64,000 nucleotides of DNA, taken from positions 434,001 through 498,000 of the forward strand of contig NZ_CP018789.1 in the NCBI RefSeq assembly GCF_002139855.1, in the 5' to 3' direction. The notes beneath the pieces were generated by a model. The model did not search any database. It worked only from the letters and a program-made list of their open reading frames with translations, and was not told the DNA's origin. The position numbers and the translations under genes are program-made. The stretch comes from Campylobacter porcelli (GTDB taxonomy: Bacteria > Campylobacterota > Campylobacteria > Campylobacterales > Campylobacteraceae). This document shows, one piece after another, positions 28,200-37,208 of the stretch (its first letter is position 1; each line of letters begins with the position of its first letter).

Positions 28200-29258
28200 A
28201 TGAAACTTGTATATAAAAGTAGCTTTGATAGTAAGCAACTATTAGATGATAGCATGAGTGATGAGTATATAGATCCATTTTGTGATTTTGATATGCTTTT
28301 AGATCTATATTACGCAAATGTTTATCACGCAAGAAGCATAAGAATAAAATCAAATTTACTCTCTCAAATAGAGATAGAAAAGAGTAATATAGATAAATTT
28401 CTACCAGGCGGTATAAGCCCAAAATACTTTTTAAAAGTTTTTACTCTAAATTTAGAGCTATACGGAAATGCTGGGATTGAGAGTGCTGGGAATAAAAATA
28501 GCTTTTATATGTATAATATAAAAGGCAATAAACTAAGGCTTGGCAAGCAGGGCGAAATTTTCCAAGTTTTAAATAGTGAAGTTAAAAAGCTAGATGGATT
28601 TGTCCTTAAATACTATAGCCCCAAAAGCCACTACTATGGTGAGCCTGATTATTTAGCTACACTTAAGCAGATTATGCTAAATCAAAAAGCTGATATTTAC
28701 AATGAGAAGTTTTTTGATAATGGGGCTAGACCAGATATGGCTATCATATATGAAAATGCCGAGCCTTCACAAGAGCAGCTAAATGCCTTTAAAGATTTCT
28801 TTGGAAACTCATTTAAAGGCTATCAAAACTCACATAATACTCTAGTTTTATTTGGCAATGATATAGGTGATAAAGATGCAAAAATTCGCTTTGAGAAGCT
28901 TGGAAATATAGAAGATATTAGCTTTGAGAAGCTTAAAAAAGTAGCTCGTGATGAGATAGTAGCGGCTCACGGCTTACCGCCAAGGCTTTTAGGCATTACT
29001 GAAAGCTCAGCTCTTGGGGGAAGCGGTGAACTTATAGGACAACTTCATCAGTTTAACGAGATAGAGATAAAGCCAAAAATTGAGCTTATAGAGAGTTTTT
29101 TTGATAGTATCAATATAAAGCTAAGGCTTAAACCAATTGATGTAACTAACTTTAAAGATGATGGCGAAATAGTAACAAGTCTTATAAATAGCGGTATCAT
29201 AAGCGTCCATGAAGCTAGAGAGATCTTAGGCTGGCAAAAGAGCTTAAAAGGACAATAA
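28200..29258 (+). CDS. Phage portal protein, PBSX/P2 gpQ family
   Basis: 352-residue head portal subunit: the dodecameric ring through which DNA enters and leaves the capsid. Family features are the early PFCDFDMLLDLYYANVYHAR segment, the DGFVLKYYSPKSHYYGEPDY strand, and EIVAAHGLPPRLLGITESSA near residue 255, typical of PBSX/P2-type portals. The ATG has a good AAAGGATA site. It overlaps the terminase gene (ATAATG). Structural genes one would expect next are missing, so this is a stranded pair from a P2-like phage. Confidence 0.85.
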   Translation: MKLVYKSSFDSKQLLDDSMSDEYIDPFCDFDMLLDLYYANVYHARSIRIKSNLLSQIEIEKSNIDKFLPGGISPKYFLKVFTLNLELYGNAGIESAGNKNSFYMYNIKGNKLRLGKQGEIFQVLNSEVKKLDGFVLKYYSPKSHYYGEPDYLATLKQIMLNQKADIYNEKFFDNGARPDMAIIYENAEPSQEQLNAFKDFFGNSFKGYQNSHNTLVLFGNDIGDKDAKIRFEKLGNIEDISFEKLKKVARDEIVAAHGLPPRLLGITESSALGGSGELIGQLHQFNEIEIKPKIELIESFFDSINIKLRLKPIDVTNFKDDGEIVTSLINSGIISVHEAREILGWQKSLKGQ

Positions 29259-30826
29259 TGAAATATACAAAAGAGTTTAAAGAAGAGTGCGTAAATTTGC
29301 TTAAAAGTGGGGTTTCGGCTCTAGCGCTTTCAAAACAGACAGGAGTTAGCCGTCCCACACTAGCTAGTTGGCTAAAGGCTTATGAAAAAGAGAATTTTAG
29401 CATAGAAAATGCTATTAAATTTACTAAAGCCAAAATTGGAGAGCTAAGCAAAAAGCCTAACCCATCAACCGATGAAGTTGTAATGATGAGTGAGCTAGTT
29501 TCTGCTTTAGCTAAGCTTGAAAATGGCGTAAAAAAGGTAAAAAGCATAAAACCACGCCCAGTTATAAATATGAACTCACCAACTGCTAATGAGCTAAAAA
29601 AACGCATTTTAGACCATGGCGGTCTTTTTAACTACCAGCGTCAATTTTTAAACTCAAATGATACCTTTAGAATAGTGCTAAAAAGCCGCCAAATAGGCTT
29701 TTCTTATGTTAGCTCAGCTGATGCACTAATTGGCGCAGTAGCTGGGCGTAATCAGCTATTTTTATCTGCTAGTGAAGAACAAGCTTTAATCTTGATGAGA
29801 TATATGCGAAGCTGGGCTAAGGAGTATGGCATAAATTTTGCTAAAGATAGCGAACACGAAGTAGTGCTGGATAACGGCGCATATATAAAATCTCTAGCTA
29901 ATAACTTTAGAACCGTTCAGGGCTTTACTGGTGATATCTGGATGGATGAGTTTGCCTGGTATCCAAACCCTAAGAGAATTTGGCACGCATTTGTCCCTAG
30001 TATCGGAGTTATAAAAGGCCGATTAACCATACTTTCAACGCCATTTGAAGAGCATAGCCTTTTTCATGAGCTTTACAGTGATGAGAGCAAATACTATATG
30101 TTTAAACGCTTTTGCGTAAATATCTATAGAGCTATAGATGATGGGCTAGACTTTGATCTTGAGACTATGAGAGATCTCTTTGATGCTGATACCTGGGCGA
30201 GTGCTTATGAGTGTCAGTTTGTAGATGATGAGAGTAGTCTGCTTTCAATATCGCTTATAAAATCTTGCGTAGATGACAAAGCCGCTTACTTCACGCCAAA
30301 AAGTAGTGAGACAATTTATGCTGGATTTGATGTAGGTAGGGTAAATGACCGCTCAACCTTAGCTGGAGTTATCTTAGAAAATGGAGTGTATAAAACTGCT
30401 ATGATGGATGTGCTAGCTAAGGCTAAATTTGAAGAGCAAAAAGAGCATTTAAATGCCTTTTTAAAGACATATCCGCTTAGCGTTTTAAAGATAGACAAAA
30501 CTGGTATTGGTATGAATTTAGCTGAGAATATGCATAGTAAATTTAAAAGTAGAGTAAGTGGCGTGTGGTTTTCTAACACTAGAAAAGAAGAGATGGCGCT
30601 AAATTTAAAAAAAGCCTTTGAAGATAAGCTCATCAAGATACCAAATGATCCACTTTTAATAGCTGATATCCACGCTATAAAGCGAACTATAGGGGCTAAA
30701 AGCTTTAAATACGATGCTAAAAGAAATGAATACGGACACGCTGATCGCTTCTGGGCTTTAGCCTTAGCCCTATCTCACATTAGCATAGTAAGAAGCAAAA
30801 AAGGCGGCGGAGCATTGATTATATAA
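29258..30826 (+). CDS. Phage terminase large subunit (P2 gpP-like) with N-terminal HTH
   Basis: 522-residue DNA-packaging motor. The first 45 residues form a transposase-type helix-turn-helix (FKEECVNLLKSGVSALALSK), normal for P2 gpP-like terminases. The ATPase follows with a Walker A-like LKSRQIGFSYVSSADAL near residue 145 and Walker B GDIWMDEFAW near 225. The C-terminal nuclease half has YAGFDVGRVNDRS and KIDKTGIGMNLAENM, ending near RNEYGHADRFWALALAL. A second copy of this C-terminal end lies at 31793-31918, so two related phages have been here. Confidence 0.87.
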   Translation: MKYTKEFKEECVNLLKSGVSALALSKQTGVSRPTLASWLKAYEKENFSIENAIKFTKAKIGELSKKPNPSTDEVVMMSELVSALAKLENGVKKVKSIKPRPVINMNSPTANELKKRILDHGGLFNYQRQFLNSNDTFRIVLKSRQIGFSYVSSADALIGAVAGRNQLFLSASEEQALILMRYMRSWAKEYGINFAKDSEHEVVLDNGAYIKSLANNFRTVQGFTGDIWMDEFAWYPNPKRIWHAFVPSIGVIKGRLTILSTPFEEHSLFHELYSDESKYYMFKRFCVNIYRAIDDGLDFDLETMRDLFDADTWASAYECQFVDDESSLLSISLIKSCVDDKAAYFTPKSSETIYAGFDVGRVNDRSTLAGVILENGVYKTAMMDVLAKAKFEEQKEHLNAFLKTYPLSVLKIDKTGIGMNLAENMHSKFKSRVSGVWFSNTRKEEMALNLKKAFEDKLIKIPNDPLLIADIHAIKRTIGAKSFKYDAKRNEYGHADRFWALALALSHISIVRSKKGGGALII

Positions 30827-30844
30827 ATATAGGGTTGCCCTTAT

Positions 30845-31187
30845 TAAAATCTGAGCTTTAGCTCAGTAACCTTGAAAGGCTTTTTCAAGGGGTTAGGGGT
30901 TGTTAAGGGGGAAGGGGTAGCGACTGCCAAAAAAGCGTCCCCCTTCCCCCTTAAAAGAAAAAGAATTTCTTTGCGATAAAAAATTTTTTAAATTCTTTTC
31001 TTTAAGGGACAGGGGAAACTAAAATTTGAAAGCCAAAACAGTTTCCCCTATCCCTTAAAATCCCAACCCCTTCCCAGTTTGGCTTTTTTATTTTTACTCC
31101 AAATTTTCGCCAAAAACTCCTTCGAGTTTTTTTGTTGCGAAAATTTTGTAAAAGCCTTCTAATGGGTGGCTAACGCCACGGATTTTA
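30845..31187. repeat. Nested-palindrome repeat block F (compact reference unit)
   Basis: A short, nearly complete unit. It starts TAAAATC and ends GATTTTA, an inverted pair. Inside, in order: CTGAGC/GCTCAG; CCTTGAAA/TTTCAAGG; the G-run motif (30889-30917) forming the left arm of a stem closed by CCCCTTCCCCCTTAA; the stem AGGGGAAACT/AGTTTCCCCT with the short loop; CCCAACCCCTTCCC; the AAATTTTCGC/GCGAAAATTT double hairpin (31100-31146); AAAAGCCTTC (partner of the early GAAAGGCTTTT); and TGGC/GCCA. The partners show that the whole unit folds back on itself. Confidence 0.85.
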
Positions 31188-31209
31188 ATAGGTTAAATAA
31201 AGGATATAA

Positions 31210-31623
31210 ATGAATATAATTTACAAAAAATTTCTATTTAGAGTTGGCACTGAGACGGCAAATGAAGCTAAAACTATAGCTCCATATAAAACAGGCAATC
31301 TAAAAAAAGATATAAAAGTCATTAGCTATAGCCATAAAAAAGTAGTAGTAGGCAATACAAAACTCGCACCATATGCTAAATTTGTATATTTTAGCACTAA
31401 GCCACATATGATTAAGGTTAAAAAAGCTAGGGCTCTAGCAAATAAAAAATCTGGCGTAGTCTTTGGTAAGAAGGTAAATCACCCAGGCACAAAGGCTAAT
31501 GCGTATCTAAAAAACGCTTTTGATAATTATATAAGAAGCGAGGGATTTACAAGGGCAAAATCCGCCCTTGTAAGAGATATAAAACAAGGCATCATAACTG
31601 ATATTAAAAAGGGCTTTAAATAG
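31210..31623 (+). CDS. HK97 gp10-like phage head-tail protein
   Basis: 137 residues, with the N-terminal helix then IAPYKTGNLKKDIKVIS, the conserved 'PxxTGxLrxSI' type motif of HK97 gp10-family morphogenesis proteins, followed by VVVGNTKLAPYAKFVYFSTK and a basic C-terminal half. In phages it works at the head-tail connector. Here it stands alone after repeat block F, next to fragments of rha and terminase genes, so it is part of the prophage debris. An AAAGGATA site precedes the ATG. Confidence 0.78.
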   Translation: MNIIYKKFLFRVGTETANEAKTIAPYKTGNLKKDIKVISYSHKKVVVGNTKLAPYAKFVYFSTKPHMIKVKKARALANKKSGVVFGKKVNHPGTKANAYLKNAFDNYIRSEGFTRAKSALVRDIKQGIITDIKKGFK

Positions 31624-31794
31624 AGTTTTTAAGGGCATTATCTAAAGCCCTTATATGACTAAAGCTCATATGGTATAGCTTACCGCAAGCGACTTTTAAC
31701 ATTGCTTCCATTTTATTAAAGGCTTTGATAAACTCTATTTTCCATCTATAAGCCTTCTCGCCAGTAAAGCCCATAACGAGCAGTGAAAAGCCGG
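31616..31794 (-). pseudogene. Rha-family phage regulator, internal/C-terminal fragment
   Basis: Reads GFSLLVMGFTGEKAYRWKIE then FIKAFNKMEAML, nearly identical to residues 82-113 of the intact Rha protein at 39707-40366, then about 25 unrelated residues to a stop. The N-terminal half is missing: upstream the sequence switches abruptly into the terminase fragment on the opposite strand at about 31793. Confidence 0.8.
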
Positions 31795-31918
31795 CGCTAA
31801 AAGCTTTATTTACGACAGCGACCGAAACGAGCACGGCCACGCAGATAGGTTTTGCGCTTTAGCGCTTGCATTAAGCTATTTTGAAAAGGTTAGGGATAAA
31901 GGGGAAAGGCGTATATAA
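31793..31918 (+). pseudogene. Terminase large-subunit C-terminal fragment
   Basis: Reads GAKSFIYDSDRNEHGHADRF then CALALALSYFEKVRDKGERRI and stops at 31918. This matches the last 40 residues of the terminase at 29258-30826 with clear divergence, so it comes from a second related phage. It is fused head-on to the Rha fragment. The next 237 bp, to 32155, are AT-rich with no gene I can support. Confidence 0.8.
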
Positions 31919-32155
31919 TAAACTAGATAATGGCGTAAGCCACCTTTTTATCCGCTTATTACTTTTGTTTATTTATACAAAAACCCTTTAAAATACCGTG
32001 AGTATTTTTGAATTAATTGCATAATTTAATATTATTTGGTATAATTTTTGCTAAAATAGGTTTCAAAATTTATAAATATACTTAAAAAATTTAGAATACT
32101 AATTGTATCAAAAATTTAATATAATTTAACTATAATTAAAACGAAAGGAGTAAAA

Positions 32156-32593
32156 ATGAAAGCGTTAGAGGTAGCAAAATATGTTGTAACAAAATGCAAA
32201 AAAGAAGAGTGCCCTATTAGTAACTTACAGCTTCAAAAAATACTCTATTATATACAGCATGATTTTTTAAAAAAAAATAACAAACCACTATTTGATGATG
32301 ATTTTGAAGCTTGGAAATTTGGACCGGTTGTACCTAGCGTCTATTATGAGTACTCATATTTGGGGGCATTAAAAATTTATGAAGAATATGACAATTACGA
32401 TAAAATAATACAGAATTTAGGTGATAATATTTCACTAATAGACAGTACTGTCTGCAAAAAACGCAATATGGATCCTTGGACGCTAGTTAGCGAGACGCAC
32501 GCGAAAGGTAAGGCATGGGATATTATTTTTAAAGATGGTGCTGGATTTGGAGATGTGATACCAAAACAGCAGATAAAAGATAATGCTTTCTGA
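32156..32593 (+). CDS. Panacea-domain (DUF4065, SocA/GepA-like) antitoxin candidate
   Basis: 145 residues with the Panacea layout: ALEVAKYVVTKC at the start, ISNLQLQKILYYIQHDFLKK near residues 24-43, FEAWKFGPVVPSVYYEYSYL near 55-75, and ETHAKGKAWDIIF near 115. Panacea proteins act as versatile antitoxins paired with unrelated toxin families. This gene overlaps the next by 11 nt, the usual arrangement for such pairs. It has a strong GAAAGGAG site. Low-GC composition and its place in prophage debris point to cargo. The neutralising role is inferred from the family and pairing. Confidence 0.78.
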   Translation: MKALEVAKYVVTKCKKEECPISNLQLQKILYYIQHDFLKKNNKPLFDDDFEAWKFGPVVPSVYYEYSYLGALKIYEEYDNYDKIIQNLGDNISLIDSTVCKKRNMDPWTLVSETHAKGKAWDIIFKDGAGFGDVIPKQQIKDNAF

Positions 32594-33584
32594 TATAAAT
32601 CCTCATCTTGATAAAAAACACCTAATCATAAAAGATGTTTTGTGCTCTTTGTCTAAACAAAACGCCCTACGAGATAAAAGCGGTCAGTTTAGGCTTAACG
32701 GCAATATCGATAAATTAAAAGAAGTGTATGTTAGTAGTACCGACAACGCCAGCGAAGATTTTAGGCATAAATATTCAAAAATTTTCCTTATATTATCAAG
32801 AATAGACAGAGAGAAAAACGAACTAAGTATAGATAATTTAATGGAGGCGATAGAGGAGGCTAGAGCTTATATTGAAGACGAAAGCAATGGTTACTCCACT
32901 AATTTTGTGAATAAATTTTTAAAACTATACGATCATGTTGTTTTAGAAATTTTACAAATAAAATACATGCGTGAAATTGAAAATAAAGGTGAAAATAATA
33001 ATTCGGAGACTATAAAAAAATTAAAAGAAGCACAAATATTAGCCGAAAATGCAAGCAATAGTGCCAGTAAGGCAACCAAAAAAATAAACGATATGCAAAA
33101 AGAATATATTACTATTTTAGGTATCTTTGCCTCTATCGTTTTTGCATTTGTTGCAGGGCTTACTTTTTCTACATCGGTCCTTTCCAATATACACCAAGCA
33201 AGTGTATACAGATTATCGTTTATCGTTTGTCTAATAGGTCTATTTATAACAAACATATTACACTATTTATATGCCTTTATCAGAGAGATACATTTTTCAA
33301 AAATAAATCAGGACTTCGAAAAACAAAAAGAGTGCGCTATTTCCTTAAAATCTTTAAAAAACGGATTTTGTAATAGCTATATTTTTAGATTTAATTTACT
33401 TATTACATGCATTATGTGCGCAATTTTTATATATTGGCGTTTTTTTGATATGAATACTAAAAACTACATCGACCAAAATACTAGTAAAATACATCAGCGT
33501 ACTGAAGGAAACAGCACGGCTGGGAAGGGTAACGACTCTATTGTCGAGCCTAATATAAACAAGAATAATAGTAATACTCAATAA
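32583..33584 (+). CDS. Unrecognised coiled-coil and multi-span membrane protein, candidate toxin
   Basis: 333 residues, no family recognised. The N-terminal 175 residues are helical and charged, with a coiled coil near 135-175 (KKLKEAQILAENASNSASKA). Three hydrophobic segments follow: TILGIFASIVFAFVAGLTFS (about 176-200), LSFIVCLIGLFITNILHYLY (about 210-232) and LLITCIMCAIFIYWRFF (about 273-290). A polar Asn/Ser-rich tail ends the protein. Its start lies inside the Panacea gene, so the two are co-translated. A membrane-acting toxin or a phage-defence effector held by the Panacea protein is the simplest reading; this is inference. Confidence 0.6.
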   Translation: MLSDINPHLDKKHLIIKDVLCSLSKQNALRDKSGQFRLNGNIDKLKEVYVSSTDNASEDFRHKYSKIFLILSRIDREKNELSIDNLMEAIEEARAYIEDESNGYSTNFVNKFLKLYDHVVLEILQIKYMREIENKGENNNSETIKKLKEAQILAENASNSASKATKKINDMQKEYITILGIFASIVFAFVAGLTFSTSVLSNIHQASVYRLSFIVCLIGLFITNILHYLYAFIREIHFSKINQDFEKQKECAISLKSLKNGFCNSYIFRFNLLITCIMCAIFIYWRFFDMNTKNYIDQNTSKIHQRTEGNSTAGKGNDSIVEPNINKNNSNTQ

Positions 33585-33633
33585 ATTTAAATATTTAAAC
33601 TACTTATTGTTAAGTGTTTTTACCCTTTTAGAG

Positions 33634-33966
33634 TTATCCTTTAAAATTCGCTTTGATATACTCTAGCGCATCTATGAACGAGCCTTGAAATTTGGTTATT
33701 TCTTTATCGTTTTTAAGTACGAAAAATTCACAAATTTCACTCATTATCTTATCATTTTTAGATATTTTTATATCATCATCACTCAGCGATACATCAAAAA
33801 AGCCCATAATCAAGCCGTTTCTAACGCAAACTGTGGCAAATAAATATTTATCTGCACACTTTTTATCATAATCTTTATTATCCCAAAGATTATATCCCCT
33901 CTCATATACTCCCCACTCAATTGGTTTATTGTTATAAAAATCTAAATAAAGGTTAAATTCTCTCAT
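33634..33966 (-). CDS. Small acidic protein, paralogue 1 of a possible immunity pair
   Basis: 110 residues, no known family. The last 16 residues (GSFIDALEYIKANFKG) match the next gene's ending in all but one position, and both have a WG/WD-containing N-terminal half rich in Tyr and Asp. Tandem, small, acidic, paralogous genes after a toxin-like C-terminal domain are typical of immunity genes in polymorphic toxin loci. That function is inferred from position only. Confidence 0.65.
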   Translation of the reverse strand: MREFNLYLDFYNNKPIEWGVYERGYNLWDNKDYDKKCADKYLFATVCVRNGLIMGFFDVSLSDDDIKISKNDKIMSEICEFFVLKNDKEITKFQGSFIDALEYIKANFKG

Positions 33967-34053
33967 TTTTACGCCTTTTTATAAAATATTTTATTTATGT
34001 TTATACTTATAAAAATGTTAATAAAGCCCATTTAAATGGCTTTTAAATAGTGG

Positions 34054-34344
34054 TTATCCTTTAAAATTCGCTTTGATATACTCCAAAGCATCTATGAAAG
34101 TACCGCTGAATTTATGACCGTTTGCTAATACTTCAAAGTCGCAAATTTCGCTTAGTTTTTCGTAATTTGGGTTCTCATCAAAAACTGGTAATATTCCAAA
34201 AATATAACTAATAACGCCATTTTCATCTACTCTATTAAGATTATTTAGCTTATCATCGCTTTTATTATCGTGATACTCCCAATTTTTCTCACATATATCC
34301 CACTCTATTCCGCCATACCCTATAGTAAATTTGCGATTTTCCAT
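34054..34344 (-). CDS. Small acidic protein, paralogue 2, adjacent to the toxin-like domain
   Basis: 96 residues, no known family, paralogous to 33634-33966 (shared ending GTFIDALEYIKANFKG). Its ATG lies inside the last codons of the shifted frame that extends the Mu F-like protein (stop at 34320-34322), a coupling typical of toxin and immunity genes. It starts after an AGAGGTGATAAA ribosome site. Function is inferred from context. Confidence 0.68.
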   Translation of the reverse strand: MENRKFTIGYGGIEWDICEKNWEYHDNKSDDKLNNLNRVDENGVISYIFGILPVFDENPNYEKLSEICDFEVLANGHKFSGTFIDALEYIKANFKG

Positions 34345-35527
34345 TTTATCACCTCTTTTTTGTCATATTCTGAAACATCTTTAAAATAATCAAAAGATTT
34401 TTTCTTGTTCTTACTAGGCTTAAAGCAAGTTACTATCTCATCGCCGTTAAAAACAATAAAATAGCCATTATCGCTAAAGGCGTTTATATAGTCATTTTTG
34501 GCGTTCTTAGCTACTATATTTATAGAATTAACGCCTTGACTATATCGCTTTTAGGAGCTTTTTTATGTAGTGGCATAGAGTGATTGCCACTGCCAAAATA
34601 GTTATCTTTGCTTAGCACTCTTTCTACCCCAGTTTTATCTATATGTTTTACTACTTCATCTTTGCTTAATGGGCTTGTATTTTTCATCATTACGCCATCT
34701 ATCACCTCTTCATCAATCCACACAGGCACCACCTCCGTGCGACATCTAAAATGATATGGTGGTAATCCAAAATTCTTAGGCAAAATCTTACCATAAAATG
34801 CACCATTTCGCCAAGTAGCTGCTGCTTTTTTCTGGGCTATACTTTTAGCGTTTTGGATAGCTTGACTTTGAGCCTCTATATGTGAAGCTGGCACTATGCG
34901 TCCATTCATAGATCTGCAACACTCGCTAGTCCTGCTATCTATCCTAGCTACTACTTTATAGTATTTCACGCCGTTTTTAGAAGCTTCATTGACCCTTGAG
35001 ATATTTTGCATTTGGCTGATGATATGATCGCTTACCCCTTCAAAGTAGCTAGTATTGACTGATAATACGCCTTTGAATTTCTCTCTCATTATCTCCCCAG
35101 CTTTAACTCTTGGGATTTTGCCTTCAAATATCTCTTGTGTAATATCCTTTAGCTCATCGCTTACCTTAGCATTAAACTCCCCTTTTATCCAGTAAAAGTT
35201 CTCTCTCATAACCTTTATAGCCCTAGCATCAACACTATCAAATCTCAAATCACTCCTACCACCCACCCCTTCTAAAAAACTACGATACAGATCCTCATAA
35301 TTTATATCTTTTATATGAATATCTAAATTTTCTAATCTATCTTTTATGATGCTCTTTAGCTCAGGGCTATCATAATTACTCATCACAGCCATATAGATCT
35401 CTTCTAGCGCCTCTTTTAGCTCTTCATTTGCCCTAGCTCCAAGCGTTGTTATCATCTCATCTATCAATTTTTGCTTATCTTTGCTCTTTGCGATTTTATG
35501 TTTTATTAGTTTTTGTATTAGACTCAT
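34320..35527 (-). pseudogene. Mu F-like head morphogenesis protein with frameshifted C-terminal toxin-like domain
   Basis: Frame 1 (34520-35527, 335 residues) is a phage Mu gpF/SPP1 gp7-type minor head protein, with the diagnostic ARIDSRTSECCRSMNGR and LPPYHFRCRTEVVPVW. The frame stops at 34520. A second frame goes on at once, reading NSINIVAKNAKNDYINAFSD then NGYFIVFNGDEIVTCFKPSK, and ends at 34320 inside the following small gene. Mu F proteins often carry a C-terminal nuclease of the barnase/EndoU/colicin E5-D/RelE type, and this tail has the size and look of one, though I cannot confirm the fold. A one-base change near 34525 would separate the two. Confidence 0.7.
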
Positions 35528-35705
35528 CTATATACTCCTTAAATTCACTCACTAAGTATTTAGCCTCTAAATGCTTTGCTAAGACTCTCTCATTTGTCTC
35601 AAATGTCCTATGACAAGCATTACACCGCCTAAAACGCCTATTTTCTAATCCTTTAATCGTGGCTATCACGCTAGTTTTACCATTAGCACAGAATGGACAT
35701 ATCAT
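35496..35705 (-). CDS. Small zinc-ribbon phage protein
   Basis: 69 residues with two CxxC knuckles: CPFCANGKTSVIATIKGLEN then RRCNACHRTFETNER. This is the pattern of Ogr/Com/NrdR-type zinc ribbons; phage proteins of this kind act as late-gene activators (Ogr) or translational activators (Com). It overlaps the Mu F-like gene by 32 nt, so the two are probably coupled. Which of those roles applies cannot be decided from the sequence. Confidence 0.7.
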   Translation of the reverse strand: MICPFCANGKTSVIATIKGLENRRFRRCNACHRTFETNERVLAKHLEAKYLVSEFKEYIDESNTKTNKT

Positions 35706-35726
35706 AGTAATTCCTTAAAGCTATTT

Positions 35727-36249
35727 TAACTTCGCAAGACGGAGCTAAGCCCCACTTTGCGACTAAAGTTTAATTTACACAATATTATTCTTATTCTTAA
35801 GTGGGAAGGGGGACGCTTTTTGGCAGACGCTACCCCTTCCCCCTTAACAACCCCTAACCCCTTGTAAAAGCCTTCTAAGGTTGCTGAGCTATCGCTCAGT
35901 TTTAAAAATAAAAATGCCAAACTGGGAAGGGGTTGGGATTTTAAGGGATAGGGGAAACTGTTTTGGCTTTCAAAAATTTAGTCCGCGTTAGTCGGACGGA
36001 TAACTTTAGTGTTTGGTTCTTTAGCACGGATTTATTCGTGCGTTAAAAGAACATAGAGATAGTTTCCCCTGTCCCTTAAAGAAAAGAATTTAAAAAATTT
36101 TGTCGCAAAGGTCGGCTTCCCACTTAAAAAGAAAAAGAATTTCTTTAAAAAAACCACCCCTAAAGGGGTCGCATTCGCTGGTTTTGCTATTCCAAATTTT
36201 CGCCAAAAACTCCTTCGAGTTTTTTGTTGCGAAAATTTTCTTTAAGGGA
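35727..36249. repeat. Nested-palindrome repeat block H
   Basis: Holds an ACTTCGC/GCGA-type stem (from 35730), a GGGAAGGGGGACGC stem, a C-strand copy of the G-run motif (35833-35861), CTGAGC/GCTCAG-type hairpin (about 35884-35899), an AGGGGAAACT/AGTTTCCCCT stem whose loop carries GTCCG and a TTCTTTAGCACG/CGTGCGTTAAAAGAA hairpin (about 35945-36078), and an AAATTTTCGC double hairpin (36194-36238). No gene is supported. It separates the Mu F-like group from the GemA-like group. Confidence 0.85.
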
Positions 36250-36253
36250 CATA

Positions 36254-36697
36254 TCATATTTTATCCTTAGATTTTTTATATTCTAAAACCTTGCTTAGGA
36301 TATATATCAGCTTAGAGGCGTTTTGTGGCTTTAGCTTTAAGGGGTTGCCTATTATATGCATCTTATCTATCATAAAACTAAGTAGCTCTTTATGGCTCCA
36401 GCCTATAGCGACCCTTAGCTCTTCTATTTTTCTTGCTTGAGCGAGGCTAGATATCTCCTTACTAGCTCTTTGTATTATCTCTCTACCAGCTAGGTCTTTA
36501 ACTGGCTTAATATCCTTGCCATTTAGCATATCTAGAAGTGTTTTTAGCTCATTAATGCTAAGCTTAGCTGAGCTTTTAACCCCAAATTTATCTTCTAAAT
36601 ACCCTTCCCACGCCTCAAGCCTTTTAAGCTCCACACATCCACGGTGGATATGCACTTTAGCTAGTAGATTTTTTCTATATTCTAATATCTTACTCAC
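36254..36697 (-). CDS. GemA/gp16-like Mu phage regulatory protein
   Basis: 147 residues. The C-terminal part reads EELRVAIGWSHKELLSFMID, the signature of the Mu GemA (gp16, DUF1018) family, a phage early regulator of host genes. The N-terminal part holds LAKVHIHRGCVELKRLEAWE, also as in this family. It overlaps the next gene upstream by 4 nt (ATGA). Its usual Mu early-region companions (transposase A, B, Gam) are absent, so this is a remnant. Confidence 0.75.
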   Translation of the reverse strand: MSKILEYRKNLLAKVHIHRGCVELKRLEAWEGYLEDKFGVKSSAKLSINELKTLLDMLNGKDIKPVKDLAGREIIQRASKEISSLAQARKIEELRVAIGWSHKELLSFMIDKMHIIGNPLKLKPQNASKLIYILSKVLEYKKSKDKI

Positions 36698-37140
36698 TCT
36701 TTCTCCTTTAGTTTTATAGCTTCTCTAAACTGCTCAAAAAGAGCGTAAATTTGTGGATCTTTTGCGTTGTTTTTAAAGGTAGAATTACAACGACTCTTAA
36801 CGCTTTTTTGCTCATTGCTACGCAGCTCTTTTTTAGGGATTATTACCCTTGCTTCAATGCGTTTTGGGATAAAATCTAGCTCTTTAAATGCTTTAGATCT
36901 TCTTTTGTAAAACTCTCTAGCCCTAGCTAAAAACTGCTCTTTATCAGCGTTAAACTCCATTAGTGCTAAATTGTGATTAAATACTATTGTTAGTAAGTGA
37001 TCTTCGCACTCAACACTACTAACATACTTTTGTAAATGCTCCTTTAGTCCAGCCATAGCTAGAGCCTTGCCTAATCTATATCTAGCTACTGCTGGGATAG
37101 CAGAGCCTATATCTATAGTGTTCTCTATGAGTGCCATCAT
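36694..37140 (-). CDS. Hypothetical phage protein upstream of gemA-like gene
   Basis: 148 residues, not recognised. It starts with a hydrophobic-helical region (SAIPAVARYRLGKALAMAGL), has a short beta-rich middle (HLLTIVFNHNLALMEFNADK), and a basic C-terminal third with many Lys and Arg, suggesting nucleic-acid contact. The middle recalls the DUF721/DciA fold but not convincingly. It shares an operon with the GemA-like gene (4-nt overlap) and so probably belonged to a Mu-like early region. Confidence 0.65.
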   Translation of the reverse strand: MMALIENTIDIGSAIPAVARYRLGKALAMAGLKEHLQKYVSSVECEDHLLTIVFNHNLALMEFNADKEQFLARAREFYKRRSKAFKELDFIPKRIEARVIIPKKELRSNEQKSVKSRCNSTFKNNAKDPQIYALFEQFREAIKLKEKE

Positions 37141-37208
37141 TATCTCCTTATTAAACCTTAATAAAGCGGTGCTTACACCGCTTGATAAAGCTTAATTTAA
37201 CTATTTTT

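Noticed and set aside
35726-35920. Minus-strand ORF in block H
   Set aside because: Again translation of the G-run repeat, not a gene.
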